From Channallabes apus (lineage: Eukaryota; Chordata; Actinopteri; Siluriformes; Clariidae), in contig CM060107.1 of NCBI GenBank assembly GCA_030522415.1, positions 27,184,571 through 27,248,570 of the forward strand: a DNA stretch of 64,000 nucleotides, in the 5' to 3' direction. The notes below the pieces were generated by a model, which was not told where the DNA came from, made no database searches, and was given only the letters and a program-made list of their open reading frames with translations. Position 1 is the first letter of the stretch. Each line of letters opens with the position of its first letter. The translations under genes were made by a program, and so were the position numbers. Below, one piece after another: positions 49,535 through 63,484 of this stretch.

Positions 49535-52370
49535 AGAGATTGAAACCTGATCAGAGAATGCTTAATGGTGCAGTGATATATTCTGTGGCATCTTTTCTGA
49601 TGCAGTACATTCATTTATATATGAGGGGGTTAGTGTACAACTCCATAAACTGATATAAAGGCATTAACTGGACACATCCCAGCACATCCACGAGAGTTAA
49701 TAGATGGAGATCATAAAACTAATGCAATCTGCCTACAGCTATAACTGTAGAGGAATAAAAACATTCAGTAATGCAATCATACCCCAAAAGACAAACTTAA
49801 TGGAACAAATAATTGCCTGATAAATTGCATAGGCTCTAGTGCGCATATCAGCAGAGAGCAGAAAGACATTCTCACTGAATAACCATAAAACACATACAAA
49901 CACAGAAGACCAGGAAAATATATTCCACAATAATCTGCATCTTCCCTTAACCATTGACCTTTGAACCTTTGACTCCTGCTGATGTCTTTCTGGTCAGAGT
50001 GTGTTAAGATGAAGGAGATGTGTAGGCGGACAGACAATACAAGTGAAATGTTGCACAATGTGATTGTCAAGGAGTTCACGAGGAAGAAAGCATAAGCATG
50101 AGTAAATGAAGTAATAGAAGGGTGTTTTTTTATGTCTCAATACCCCCCCCCCCCCACACACACACACAACTCTGTCTCTCTCTTGCTTTCTCTCTCGACT
50201 ACACAGCTGCTGTAAATGAGCATCCCTGGTGCTTCAAAGGAAGTCCAAAGAGGTGAACCAGTTTCTTACTGCTTTCCACCGTGAGTCAAAAGAGACTGTT
50301 ATCAGAAAGGACCAGGAGCTCGGCATTACCAGCATTGCTCAGCAGTAAACAGCACAAGCAATAACAGTTTAAATGTCTCAGGATAGATAGCGAGACTTTC
50401 AGCTCCAAATTTATTCCAAACCTATTTCAATTTCAAAATCAATGTAAAATAAACATTTAATTTAATTCTGATTTAAATCCTAAGCCTAGGATTAACAGCA
50501 GGACAGGATGGGTTTATAAAAGCATAGAAAGTCTTCACTAGAGACTCTTTGCGGTACGGTTACACAGTGATGTAGCCCATGTTGATGAAAGCACCTGCAG
50601 GGATATTCTCAACAAAGATCAGCCTTGAGTCTGGGACTGTGTTCTTTTCTTTCACACAGATCTATAGCTTCAACCTTGCCTCCTACCTCCAGCATCCTCC
50701 CACGCTATGCCCTCACACACATGCCTACACACCCACACAAATACAGACACACACACATTTCAGAACCCCCTCCAGCTTGAGTGTCATTGTCTCTCAAGGC
50801 CAGCAATGTGTTGGATTTGCACACAGTACAAAAATCCAGCGATTTGATTTGGCTGGACGGATCTGAACCTGTACTCATTGGCATTGTTATAGTCTCGCAT
50901 GGAAACCATGAAAAGTGTTGTGCAATGAGAAGAGGACACTTGACTGGATTAGTAAGATGACATCCAGAACCTAAAATGAATACTTCATAATCATTGGGCC
51001 AAAACAATATTTTGCATAAAGTTAAACTGAGGTCAGAGTTTTGCTTGGCACAACATACAATTTGTCTGTTCCCATGACAGAAATTATGAAAATGTAACAG
51101 CTTGGATGTAAAAGTGCCAGGAGACAAAAATTGTTCTTGTTGTTTTTCAGACAAGTTTCTGTATTGTTCTTTTAGAAACAATAACAAAAGACAATAAAAC
51201 AACATTGGCCTTTAAATTCTTACCAACCACTAGATGTCACTGTGGGCATGTACAGCTGTGCTACTCTACCCTGAGGCCAAATAGCCAGTAGGACAGATAA
51301 ACAGCAAAGCAGACACCCCTCACACTGCTGCAGTTGTCTGTCCCATAGGAGCACAGCTCAAATTCCTATATCTATATGTTAGAAGGCATGTGTGTTTAAA
51401 TAACAGGACTTTCCTAAGATCGTTGGCGAAGACTGCATACATTATTCCACATCTGAACCCCAGGCCACTCCAGTTGGGAAAACCACATGCATGCCAATAA
51501 AAAATATATAAATGATTTATTACAAAGCAAGACGGAGCTCCAACATGGGCTTATATTATAATGTTTGGCAAGTAATGCTTCATGATCTTTTTAATCTTTC
51601 TGACACATTTTATTTGAGGAAATTAGTTTAGACAGGTTTTTTTCTTTCTTTTCTTTTTAGTAGCTAGAAACGAGCAAAAAAAAAAACATCATTGCTTTCT
51701 TTCCTTACTGTCTATTCTTTAAACATGGACAAATAAATAATTTTCATTGCTCATTTCTATCTTTACTGGTTGCTATTGTTTTAGATTGCTGGGAAAAGAA
51801 TTGGGAAGATTCCTTTCAAGGCTTTCAATCTGAAAAGAATCAATACACCATAAGGCGACTTGATGAATTCAAAATGTGTACTAAGGGTGAATATTGACCA
51901 GGTTCATATGCACAGCCGTTGACAGCCACTGTGTTCCCAATCAATATGGGGCTAATGCCGAATATTGAATGCTCAATCTGTCTGAGGATGAGGTATTGTA
52001 AGAATATCAAAGAAATTTAAAGGAACATGGGTATGCATGTGCATGAAATCATGACACCCTAATTAGTGCTGAAAAAATACAGACATAGTAGCTCGATATG
52101 CCATTTACACCTTAAATAACATTTCAAAATGTATCGCTGAGAAAAGTTTCCTTTGAAATTATTTGGGCAGTTTGGTGTTCTGACTTTTCAAGAGAGAGAG
52201 AGAGAGATCTTTTACAGTAGGGTTATGCATATAGTTAAGAGACTATTTTAACCTTTTAATCAAATCGCCACACAATTAAATATTAATTATTACAGAGATT
52301 GCTTGTGTTACATGGCATCTCTATCACTATGCGTAATCAATATAATTGATATGCGCAAAACCACAATGGG
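49535..52370. other. Gene-free stretch
   Basis: I see no supported exon. A homopolymer-C run then (CA)n lies at 50143-50168. The longest frame, 166 codons on the minus strand (51205-50705), ends in translated CA-repeat sequence, has no domain, and is not taken as a gene. Confidence 0.4.
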
Positions 52371-52765
52371 CGGAGTAGAGGAGATGGAGACTGGGTGTCT
52401 TACAGGGGGGTGGGGTTTTATAAAAATGGACAAAAGACACAGGAAGAGAAGGAAGGATTGAAGAATACAAGAGGGAGATGTATCTGAGAGGTGAAGAGAA
52501 CTGCATGGATGTGACTCACAGCAGTCTACAGGAGGGTGTGGTGGTCTGAGAGGGGAGGAGTGAAAAAGGGCTGTTGAGAGTGTGTGTGGGGGGGAGGGGG
52601 GGGACTCACTCACTCTCTCTCAAAGGACTTGTGTAGGGTGTGGTTTTCTGTGAAGGAAGTGCTGTCTCCACTGTCTGCCTGCTCTAGCTCCAGCGCTTTG
52701 TGAAATACTTCTACAACAAGAGGAGCAGTCGGCCTGGCTCAAGGGGGAAGTATGGATGCTATAAA
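52370..52765 (+). promoter_or_regulatory. Candidate TATA promoter and leader
   Basis: A G-rich segment (GGGGGGTGGGG) is followed directly by TATAAAAA (52419-52426) and then about 330 bases of purine-rich, GC-balanced sequence. Downstream, a CTCTAG acceptor-like site (ends 52690) precedes a short frame beginning LQRFVKYFYNKRSS. No gene could be followed from here, so this is only a core-promoter-like pattern. Confidence 0.25.
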
Positions 52766-55700
52766 ACAAAGACATTAGCAAAACACACACACACACACAG
52801 AGTATAGCTCTGTACTGCGATTCAATTCAAATAGTTAGGCACAATGTCATTTTAATCTACACAGTTGAACTGTATAGCTGACCCACCAAAAGAGAGGCAA
52901 GAGTGAGCTATTGCAGAAAGAGACACCCTAGATAACCTTGAAATAAATGCCTTTCAGAGGTGGGTCATGCAGCTATAATTGACACTGAGGGTTGAGTAAG
53001 GAATTACGGCCCAGGAGAGCAGAGGCTTCCAGACTAAAACCCAGGCTCCATCAACCAGCACTCTGCCCTAAATGGGCACTGTGTGCTGGAAATGGCTTTC
53101 CAGACTCTAAACTAATGTAATTATAAGCGGATGCACATCAGCAGAACTGATCCAGCTGTTGAACATAATTACATCACATTACATTTTTTTTGTCTCTTAT
53201 GCAGGTCGACTTTACTTATTTGCCCAGGAAGAAAATAAGATTATATTTCACTGATGTGACTGTTGTAAATCAAAAGAAAACAGAAAGAATAAATGCAAGT
53301 GCCCTATGGGAAGTCAGTAAAACAAGAAAAATCTACTTAAAACGTATTTTTATACTAAATTATTTTCAAATAACAATACATAATTTCTATATGATGTACC
53401 TCTTTATTAATATTTATTTAATTTAACAACTTAATTGTTATTTTATTAACAATGTCAGAATGGAAAGTACAACATAAATAAACAAATAAATAAATGAACT
53501 AACTATATTATACACAATATAGTTATATTCATTCCTTTTACACATGTCATATATTTATATTATATACAGTATATAAATACAATTTATCTTTATAGTTTTC
53601 TGATGCCATTTATTTATATGTCAAAAAAATTTGTAAAAAAAGTAAAATTATATAAAGAAAGAATGAAAAAGATGGTAAAATGAAGGTAAAACTGTATATA
53701 AATACACGTCCATAATTCATATCTAATTGAACTAACACAAACTAATCAGTTATCTGGTTTAAAGAACATGGACAAATTTTGTGACCAAAATTTGTGTCTT
53801 TCTTGTCACTGTGGTAATAACTTGCGCAGCTGTCTAATCAAAGTCTAAGCTATGCACGGACACACACATCCACACCCACCCACAGACATTTAACAACATT
53901 TAACATTCTTCTGTCATTCCTTTCCCACCTGAATGCTTCTCCCCAGACACACGATTGACCTTCTGTGCCAGCCGTGTCAAAAACAAATGGTAGCAGTGCA
54001 GAATCATTTATCACAGTCTCATTGAGCTGCTGCTCATCTGTATTCCATATACCTCTTCCAAACAGTAATGAGCAAGGGCAACAGTTGTATTGTTCAGTAC
54101 ATGTTGTTTTTAATTCTATACATTCATCCTTCAGCACACTGCACAGACTGTAAGCACATTCAGGGGCATTATTAACATCCCTCAGGAGCACACGACAAAC
54201 CCAGAATACCTCTTCACTCCAGAATCAGCAACCAGTTGCAGCAGCAAGTCTCTGGGCTCTGTCCATAGTGCTGAGCCAAACAAAGGCATCAAAGCCTGAA
54301 TCTGGCTTCTTCTGAGGCTCAGGGCTGGGGAGGCACCATGTGCACTTGATTCAATTAACAGGTTTCAGAGGTCTCCCCTGGGAGAAGGGAGCACAGCGTG
54401 AGGGGGAAGCATAAGTGTGTGTAGTCTGACAAAGACATGGCTCAACCCCCCATGCCCTGGCTCAGTCCACCTCATTAGTCAAGCAAGTGAGTGTGCCTCA
54501 AAAACATAGGAGCACACATGGAGGCAAGCATGCGCTTAGGAACAATATGTGCACATGCTTTTCACTCAAGCACACACACCTCTAACAAGTACACTGCTGA
54601 AAAAATGTAAAGTCTGACCCAAACATAGCCATGCTATAAGTTCTGCTCAGCAATATACTCTAAAATTGCCATTTCCCCCATCCATTTTTCTGCATCATTC
54701 TCTTTTGGTTTAAATACCAGATAACTCTTAGACCTTTTTCGATCTGATTCTACATAACACGTCTGGTTTATATATACTGTAACATGATGCATTTTGTGAT
54801 GACAATGTAGATTCTGGAAATGATGAAAGAGGTGGGGATTGCATGCTAGACGACAACACTTTCACAGCATTTGCATTCAAACCCTGTGCTGCCAGTCGTT
54901 TTACACACAACAGATGTCTGTATTTCTGCATTTGTCGGGTTGTCAGAATAATTTTGGGAACTAATGTGAAATTTGACACTGGAAAAAATTTGAGCACCTG
55001 TTTGCCTGGCATCGTATATCACTAGGGGTTTGTTTAGTAGAAATTTTTAACAAAAAAATAAGAGAAGAAACAACAAATTACACACAAATGTATTACCACT
55101 ACACATACTGTATGGTTTTGAAGGACAAGCTGAGATAACATTATTGTCCTACAATAGTTTTCTTGACAAATGTGAATTTAAGGATGTGTGAATGAAAATC
55201 AACAGGGTGATGTACTGTATGATACCTGAGCCCAATAGATGTTGCATGGCTGGTAAGACTAAACAACAAATCATGCAATGAATCAATCTAAGACAATTCA
55301 GTTTTAATGAAAACCATGTCTCAACTTGCGTGAGCTGGCAAGAGTGCGAATTAATCTGCAAGGCAGTGCATGTGCACCCACTCATCCACCCCTTCACACT
55401 CATATACACACATACACACACATGTACTTATTCACACACCTGTTCTGCCCTTTCCTGGTCTCTCGTTTTACAGCTGCAATCATAACCGTGGCAGTAGCCA
55501 GAAAGATAATTACATAGAGTCTGCAACGACTGGTCCTCATGAACCGGGGGAAAGTAAAAAAAAATGTTTCATGCTGCAATAACAGTCCTCTGAGTGATTT
55601 CCTTTGCATTTAAGGCCTAAATGGGACCACTCATCTATAACTGAAATAAAAAGGATTGTAGAAAAAAAAAGGGGGGGGGGGGAATGAATTTCACTCATCA

Positions 55701-58700
55701 GCTCTGCTCTCTCTCTCTCTCTCTCTGCATAAAGTGCCTCAGGAGCTTCAGCTTACATTTGGGCTTAATGTTAATATGTTAACTCCTTTCATATGATATA
55801 CTCCTGTTTTTCTCCCTCTGCTCATCCTCCATTATTTAGTGTCTTTCCAATTCTGTTTGTTCACTTCACACCACTGTGTCTCAGATCCAACTCTCACACA
55901 CAATTAACACTCCAGCGCCCAGCCCCACATTCGCAGTTGCCCACCCTCACCCTCCTTTGGGGCTGCCAAGCAGACCTGGAGGTTTAAACTGCATGCTCAT
56001 GACCACCATGTAGACTACACTTGGGCTATTATTTTGAAATCTGCATTGGATTATCAATGTTAAAACAGTGTTGCAAATATTTTTATTAAGAGTGTATTAA
56101 TCAGGTAATTGTGCCGTCATTACTGGCTATTGTTCTTTTACCTGTTCTGTTGGGTAGAGTAAAAAAAGTAGCTGATATAATCAACACAGTGACATTACAA
56201 ATGATACATACTGTATGATGAAATGAAAACTAAATATACAAATTTTCAAAAGAATTACATATTGAATTGTTATGAAGGACTTTGAGGAGGAATGAGAGGT
56301 TAGAAAAGGGAGGGACAGAAAGAGAGACAGATGGAGATGGATACTGTGACTAAGAGTACTCCAGAGAGAGCCAGTAAACTGCTCCTTGTCCCCTGCAGCC
56401 CGTAAAAATGGCTGCATTAAGATAATAATGCTGTATAGAAATTATTAAAGGGCAATAAACAGCTTTACTACCTTCTTCACACCATGTGTGTGTCTGGTGT
56501 GTGTAGGGCATGCAGCTTGTCACAATCAGGTGTTTTACTCTGGAAGACTTGGCCATAAATGAATATGTGAGCACTTGTTTTTTGTAATCTCATAATGCAG
56601 CTAAGAGATCTTGTTCTGCTGTAAATATGTATTAGAACATTAGACACCATTTCACTGTTATTTTATATACTGTTACTTTCAAAAAACATAATTTAAAACA
56701 TTACACTATACCACATATTTTGGCTTTTACTACAGTATATTTCTAAATTGTTAATTTGGCTTCTAGGGAAAAAAGAGCACATTTAATTGCCACATGATTA
56801 GGAAAAATCCTTATGAACAGCAAGAGAAAGAAATGAGGTAAAAGACAGGTGCGATTTGATTGGTGGATATTGCTCTTGTTTACAAACCTCTGAACCAATG
56901 AGACACAGCACAAGACTGACGGAGGGCGACGTGTCTGAAATGGTCCGTAGTGAGCCAGCCTGTGCAACACAGCATATATATGACACCATTAATACTAAAT
57001 CATGTATTTGTTTTAAGGACTGTGAGAGCGAAATGTGAGGACTTTTGAGAAACAATTTTAAAGTAGGTCAATTCCAAAAATTTGTCATTGGTAGCAATAT
57101 GTTATATACATATACACACCAACAATTTCTCAGACAAAAAAAACCTTATTATTACAATGGGAAAAGAATCTCCTTTGAGCACCTGTGGAGGTACAGTACT
57201 GTAGACACTTCAGTCTTTCTGGCCTCTCTCAGACATTAGACTGCTGTTGAGCTGCTGGTCTAGACTCATGCTATAGTAAAATGCTACAGGATTCCTCAGG
57301 TGCCAGCTCATGCCATATATTATTAGAAAATAAATAGCTTGCAAGGTATTTTGTTAATATATGATTAATGTATTTGAACTGTATTAAATGTATTCTCTGT
57401 ATTACAGAATTATATGCACTCCATTTATTGCTATGTATTGCTATCCATTATGCAATAGGAAAGCAATCTAAAACAAATTAAATCAACAGAGCATGCAAGA
57501 CATTGAAGATTATTTGTCTCATGATTAAGAAACTTTGGATATCACTGCAACTGATTTATTTTATTATACTTTTTTTTTTTTTTTGCCAAAGCACATTATG
57601 ACCAGAAAACTAAAAGAAACCATAAGACAAAAATGTGAAAATGTTACTTATTTAGTTATTTAATTCTTGCACAGATGGTCTTGTACTTCTTTAAGAAAGG
57701 ACCCCATTCTAAAAACAGGCAGCCTACAGTATTTAAAAAATGTCTTGAAAACCTTGCGCGGTAAGTTTGATTTCCACAGACAATGAAGGTCAGGCTTTGA
57801 TCAAGTGGTTGCGTTCTTTAGTGAAATAGACATCAGACACTGTCTGTCAAAATGTCTGCAGTGCTTCTCCACAGCAATCAGTCTGGAATATGTTCAGTAA
57901 ATGCCATTTCCTCACTTGTGGAGTTAAACAGACTAAAGTGTTATAGCCTGAGATCCATGCAAAAACTGAAATACAGTAGTCTGTATTACAGCTCAGGACT
58001 ATATACTGTACAGTAGAAGTTGACAAAAAAATCATGTTAATGTTTATTTCTTTTTTATTTCAATGTATTATTTTTTTGTCACCCATTTATCTTACAATGA
58101 CAAAATGTTGCAAGTGTTATTAACATGCATTATTTGATTAACCTGTTTAACTATTGTAGTTCAAAGGATGTAGTATCTATATTGCTATTTTGCTTTACGA
58201 GTATGCACACTTTGTAATAACCTGTAGATGAGAAAATGTCCAAACTGGCCTGCTGCAGCTTTATAATAATTTGGAATTCTTTTTGCAGCTGATAATTTCT
58301 TTCCATAAGTAATTTATAGAGACAGAGATTATATTGTTTCTCTTGCTAAATGCCAGCGATATTACAGCACACATCTTACTTCTCTGACTCAAAGTCTGGT
58401 CTGTACCTGATGCTAATTAGAATAGTATTTAAGTACCAAAGCTGTTCCAGGAGTGAAGCCAGTGACACCAGGTCATATTGATTCATCGAAAGCTGTAAAC
58501 AAAGGTTATATCCCCAACAACCTTTTCAGAACATGCTCCAAAAAGTTACTTTTTTTTATTCTGTTTGCAAGTCTTGTGTTTGAAAGAGCAACCAGTTTGT
58601 GTTTAGTCATATGAATCTAAATTTCAATTACAGATTAACATTGTTTAAATTAACAAACAAACAACCAAACAAATATTTACGGTTCCTGAGTCCTGCACAC

Positions 58701-58815
58701 AGTCAGAACAATGATTGTATACAGAACTACAAATATCAGTTCAGTAGTTACTGTATGATTACTAGGATGCAAAGAATAAAATTTAATATAGTTTGTAATG
58801 AATAACAACTGATTA
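52766..58815. other. Gene-free stretch with a few complex blocks
   Basis: No exon is supported. Blocks near 53020-53180 and 54190-54500 (the latter with GATTCAATTAACAGG) are less AT-rich and more complex than the rest, and could be conserved non-coding DNA. Low-complexity parts are a G run at 55671-55682 and (CT)n at 55706-55727. The rest is AT-rich with spurious short frames. Confidence 0.35.
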
Positions 58816-58857
58816 TGATTAGAGACTGGAAAAATCAGAACAGTTGTTCAGAAAGCC

Positions 58858-59187
58858 ATGTGACTGCCAGTCTGCCGGACTATTCCTTACAATGTCACTA
58901 GCAAGAAAAACAAGAAAAGAAAAAAAAGAGTGTGTTTCAATGTCTAAATTACTATCCATATCACTGGCTCTGTGGGTAGAAAGGCTGTGGACATGGCAAG
59001 CTGGCATAGTGATTGTTAGTCCCTGGGGATAATGCTGTTGTTCTGAGCTGAGGTGTGATTCTGCATGGCGCCTGTACGGTTCTGCATGGGTTGGGAGACC
59101 AGCAGGGCTGGCATGGATAGCAGATGGCCTATTCCCTGCAGGCAGAAGGCTTTGGCCTGCTGCTTGGCACAGAGTCTCAGGCTGGCC
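58858..59187 (-). other. Open frame behind a good splice acceptor, possible exon
   Basis: On the minus strand a pyrimidine-rich tract and TACATAG acceptor (about 59205-59188) precede a segment that is much less AT-rich than its surroundings. Two frames stay open. One runs about 56 codons to a stop (near LQGIGHLLSMPALLVSQP). The other runs over 100 codons, rich in H, S, Q and P (near YRRHAESHLSSEQQHYPQG). A possible short upstream exon lies at about 60737-60765. I recognise no family, and it may be non-coding. Confidence 0.2.
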
Positions 59188-59209
59188 TATGTATGTTAGG
59201 ATAGAGAAA

Positions 59210-61040
59210 GGTATACAGCAAAGAAGAGGTTAAGATGTGAGGGCATAAGGTTCTGAGTTCAAAGTATGAGGGCACAGTAGTCAAACCAAGCTGGAGGGAG
59301 ACAGATGCTGGTAGTAATGACTCTCATACTAAACTCATTTAGAATTATGACTCTCCTACTTTAATTACACTTGTTTAAAATCTTGTAACAGCTAATGACT
59401 AATGTCTATTACTGAAGCCCACCTTACTTGGTGCTTGAAATAATCCTATGTAGTTTTGTGAATACTAAGTAGGTATTCTTAGTTTTGCATGCCAACTGCA
59501 TGCAACTGGAGTGAGAAGACATTGGGAGTGAAAAATGGGCTGCTACACATGAGCACCTCTCCCTTGAGAACTACCAAAATGTCACTAGCACCAGCAACTC
59601 AGAGCTCACACGAATGTCAATAGTGACAGCGACTCTTACAGTCAGCATTGATTTGCTCTTTGGTTTAATTGCAATTATACAGTGTCCTGAGATTCTGGCC
59701 ATGCAAATAAATGCATGATTTAAGCAAACTCTGAAATAAAGTAAGAACATTTTTAACAGGAAAACTGAATTCAAATGCATTTTTAGAAGGGCAAACCCTA
59801 TAAACAGGGTCATTAATAATAGTTAAATATAATTACAGTCTGTTGTTTCTTTACATAAAGTACGAACATTAATTTAGTTTCTTAATGTTGATATAAATAA
59901 TATAATATATGTCATGTAGTTGTACCAGGTATAAAGAACAGAATTGTCTTCGTTATTGCAGCTCATGCTATGCGACTACTATATGATTGGCTATAGAATG
60001 TCTTGAAATGGAGACATGCCACAGCACTGACTGGGCACAGATGGTACAGGACCAGCATGCCCGGCCATTCCTGTTGCCTCCACACACTCATATACTGTAC
60101 ACACACTAAAATGCCAAAATACACATTCCAGTGCAGGTGATGATGAATGCTACTTATGCAATATGTAGGCATGTTTACATGCAACCCACAGGAAGGACGA
60201 TGTTGCACAGTGTTCTTTATTGTGACAAGCTGGACATCTGAATTTGTTCAAGCAAAAGATCAATGGAGGGCACAAAGTACACAGAATGCTGAAAAAAGAG
60301 TTCAGCAGATAGATCAGTATGGCACTGTCTCTGTGGGATTCACATTAGCTTCAAATGAGAGGGCAGGAGATGACGCATAACCTAGCAAGACCAATCAGTG
60401 TTCTTTGGGGGTGTAAGAGTATGAGTGCATGTTTGTGTAAGCAAGGCATTTTCAAAGGACTATAGAAAATAGTACAAAAATCAACATTAAAAAACCTGAA
60501 AGGAACATTTGGCTGCTTTCTTGCTTAACTGCTTAATCACATTTCTGTTATAGAAACACTGAGACAGTTATGTAATGTACAAAGGACTGTATAAACTGTA
60601 CAAACTACTGGCTTCACATACAACCAGAAAGTATGCATGTATAAGGGAAAGTAAAAGCAAGGCAAAGTGAAGAGATAAGTGTGAAAAACTGACGCATGAG
60701 TGAATCAGAAATGAGTTTATAGGAAATGTGTCTGACCTGAGGCTGGCCTTGAGCTGTGAGAACTACTGTAGGAGAATTAAGACAGATTCAGGAGGCTGTG
60801 GGAACGAAACAGACATCACATAGACACATGCCGCCCAGGGCACATGCAGCAGCATAGCCTCTCTATATTCACACACAGAGAAAGGACAAGATGGACAGAT
60901 GAATTGCAAACAGGAGACAGGTATAAAAAAGGAATTGTAGAAAAGAAGCAATCCTGCTTTATATTTGACTGTGACTGACAGAGACACAGCCACCATGAGA
61001 GCAGTTCTTTGTTCTAGAGATTGGCTGAATGATGAGATGG
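59210..61040. other. Gene-free stretch
   Basis: Beyond the possible short exon near 60.75 kb mentioned with the neighbouring feature, I see nothing supported. The 133-codon minus-strand frame (61164-60763) includes translated CA repeat and has no domain. Confidence 0.35.
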
Positions 61041-61044
61041 TGAG

Positions 61045-61050
61045 CATGCA

Positions 61051-61083
<33 letters not shown>

Positions 61084-61084
61084 A
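61045..61084. repeat. (GC)n/(CA)n microsatellite
   Basis: Short CG alternation running into about 13 CA units. Confidence 0.95.
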
Positions 61085-61320
61085 GACATAAAATGAAAAC
61101 GTGAAGGTGGCAGCCAAGCAGTCATTCTGAGATTACAGTTACAACACTGGCACAGGAAACCCATTTGGGAATGAATCAGAAAGATAAATAAAACATGATT
61201 TCACGCTTCCAATAGTGCAGCTTGGCAAGCTTCACTATTATTAGCAGCACAGTGTGTGTGTGTCAAGACCTGCTGAAAGGATAGTGAAAGACATCTGAAG
61301 GGTGAAGTGAATACTTGCAT

Positions 61321-61413
<93 letters not shown>
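61321..61413. repeat. Long (CA)n microsatellite
   Basis: About 46 uninterrupted CA units. The minus-strand poly(CV) frames come from it. Confidence 0.98.
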
Positions 61414-61414
<1 letters not shown>

Positions 61415-61739
61415 GCAGCATTTCCAATACATCTATTCAAGATTCTGTAGGTATTTATACATAATGTAAGTCTCCTGTCTGTTTTCCACGTTACAGTAGG
61501 TTATATCTTTGGGATTCTTCCAAAAACTGCTGATCTGGATTTTCACACACAACCATCTCTAGGATTTACATAGAAAGGACTGAAAAAGAGAAAATATCTA
61601 TTAAGTGGAAGTTCTCTGGGTGTTGTTGAGGTCAGAGGAGAGTTCCCAGACTGGTTTGAGCTGATAGAAAGAGTATAAAAGTGTAATTTAAATAACATCT
61701 TGTTGCAACCGAGGTATGCCAAAGTGCTTCTCTGAACAC

Positions 61740-62465
61740 AGTACACATCAAACACATACTTGAAGCAGATGGGTTACAGCAGCAGAAGACCACCCTGGGT
61801 GCCACTCCTGCCAGCCTACCAAGGATAGGGAACTGAGGCTACAATTTACATTGGCTCACCAAATTTTTACAATAGAAGACTGGGAAAAAAGTTGGCTGGT
61901 CTAATGAGTTCTGATTTCTGCTGCAACATTTGGATGGTAGGGTCAGAATTTGATGTAACCAACATGAAACCATTGATCCATCCTGCATTGTATCAATAGC
62001 AATAAAAAGTTATCAATAGATTGGTGGTGATGGTGTAATAGTGTGTGGGATATTTTCTTGGCACACTCTGGGCCCCTTACTACCAGTTGTGTATTGTTTA
62101 AATGGCACAGCCTACCTGAGTATTGTGCTTACCATGTTCAACCCATTATAGCCACCAGGGGTAACACGTCATGTCACAAAACTAAACTTATTTCAACTGG
62201 TTGCTTGAACATGAGAGTCTGTTCACTGTATTCCAGTTGCCTCCCCCAGTCACCAGATCTCAATTCAATAGAGCACCTTTGGGATGTGGTGGAACAGAAA
62301 ATTTGCATTGTGGATGTGCAATTGACAAAACTGCAGCAGATCTGTGATGCTATCATGTTAATATGGACCAATTCAGCATCTTGTTGAATCTATGCCATTA
62401 AGGTAGTTCGGATGTCAAAAGGAGTCCACCCAGTACTAGCAAGGTGTAGCTAATGAACTGGCGCG
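61740..62465 (+). mobile_element. Tc1/mariner fossil, family B, 3' two thirds
   Basis: Begins in the middle of the transposase gene (GATGGGTTACAGCAGCAGAAG) and runs to the family's 3' end (AGTACTAGCAAGGTGTAGC). The frame at 62043-62387 keeps DIFLAHSGPL and SPDLNSIEHLWDVVEQK, the last containing the third catalytic acid. Several frameshifts and the absent N-terminal half make it inactive. Confidence 0.85.
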
Positions 62466-62519
62466 TATGTTTACATAAATAATAATCCAGATGAACAGGC
62501 CAGTACTCTGCAAACACCC

Positions 62520-63480
62520 CTAGTAAAAAAAAAAGTATGCTAAGTATATTAAATCCTAGCATGCCAAAACATACTTAAATGTACTTGCAGCCAGACTAAT
62601 GACTAGTATACTTGAAGTTTGCTATTTTGGAACAACTAATTTTGTACTAAGTGTATTTAAGTTGTAATTAAATTGTACAAAAACTCAATTTTAAGTGTAT
62701 TAAGTATACTTTTGTGTGCTAAAGTGGAACAACTTTAAGTATACTTAGTACACTTAAAGTATATGGCAGGCAGCGCGGTGGTGTAGTGGTTAGCACTGTC
62801 GCCTTGCACCTCCAGGGTCTGGGTTCGATTCCCCGGCCAGGCTCGATTCCCGTCTCTGTGTGCATGGAGTTTGCATGTTCTCCCCGTGCTTGGTGGGTTT
62901 CCTCCGGGTACTCCGGTTTCCTCCCACAGTCCAAAGATATGCAGGTTAGGCTAATTGGCGTTCCTAAATTGCCCGTAGTGTGTGATTGGGTGTGTGAGTG
63001 TGTGTATGTGTGTGTGCCCTGCGATGGATTGGCACCCTGTCCAGGGTGTACCCCGCCTAGTGCCCGAAGTCTCCTGGGATAGGCTCCAGGTCCCCCGCGA
63101 CCCTGAACACAGGATTAAGCGGTATAGAAAATGAATGAATGAATGAATGAAAAGTATATGGCTGTGTGTGTACTAACGTACATACCTGACAGTAATTGAT
63201 ACATTTTAAGTATATATTTAATGTATTACAGTATAAGTACATTACAGCTATTTTTGCTGTATTACAAATACATGATTAATATACTACGAGTATATTCTTA
63301 TTGCAGCAGTAGCTGTTATACTTCTGACAATTACAAATACAAAAAAAGTACACTTTGTGGTTAATACAAATATACTTTATTGTATCATACAGTACATAAA
63401 ACCTTCTATACTACAGTATTGCAAATGTGTTACCAGTAGGCTAATTTACAAATGCTAAATGTATTTTCTACACTATAACA
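62520..63480. repeat. Unclassified repeat rich in AAGTATACTT palindromes
   Basis: Short self-complementary units of the type AAGTATACTT or TTAAGTACACTT recur many times on both sides of the inserted SINE, for example near 62534, 62600, 62708, 62736 and 62755, and in looser form at 63205-63370. The pattern resembles palindrome-rich non-autonomous DNA transposons of fish, but I could not define termini or a superfamily. Confidence 0.45.
62768..63150 (+). mobile_element. tRNA-like SINE, full-length young copy with 12-bp TSD
   Basis: A box TGGTGTAGTGG at 62779-62789 and B box GGTTCGATTCC at 62822-62832 are both intact. The tail has four ATGA units. Perfect direct repeats AAAGTATATGGC flank it (62756-62767 and 63151-63162). 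Of the copies here it looks the best preserved. Confidence 0.92.
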
Positions 63481-63484
63481 TGTT

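Noticed and set aside
49435..49653. Frame of alternating V and C residues, and similar ones at 61.2-61.4 kb
   Set aside because: Direct translation of GT/CA microsatellites.
50705..51205. 166-codon minus-strand open frame, the longest in the window
   Set aside because: It ends in translated CA-repeat sequence, shows no domain or splice context, and its composition is that of random AT-rich DNA.
60763..61164. 133-codon minus-strand frame
   Set aside because: Contains translated CA repeat and no recognisable domain.
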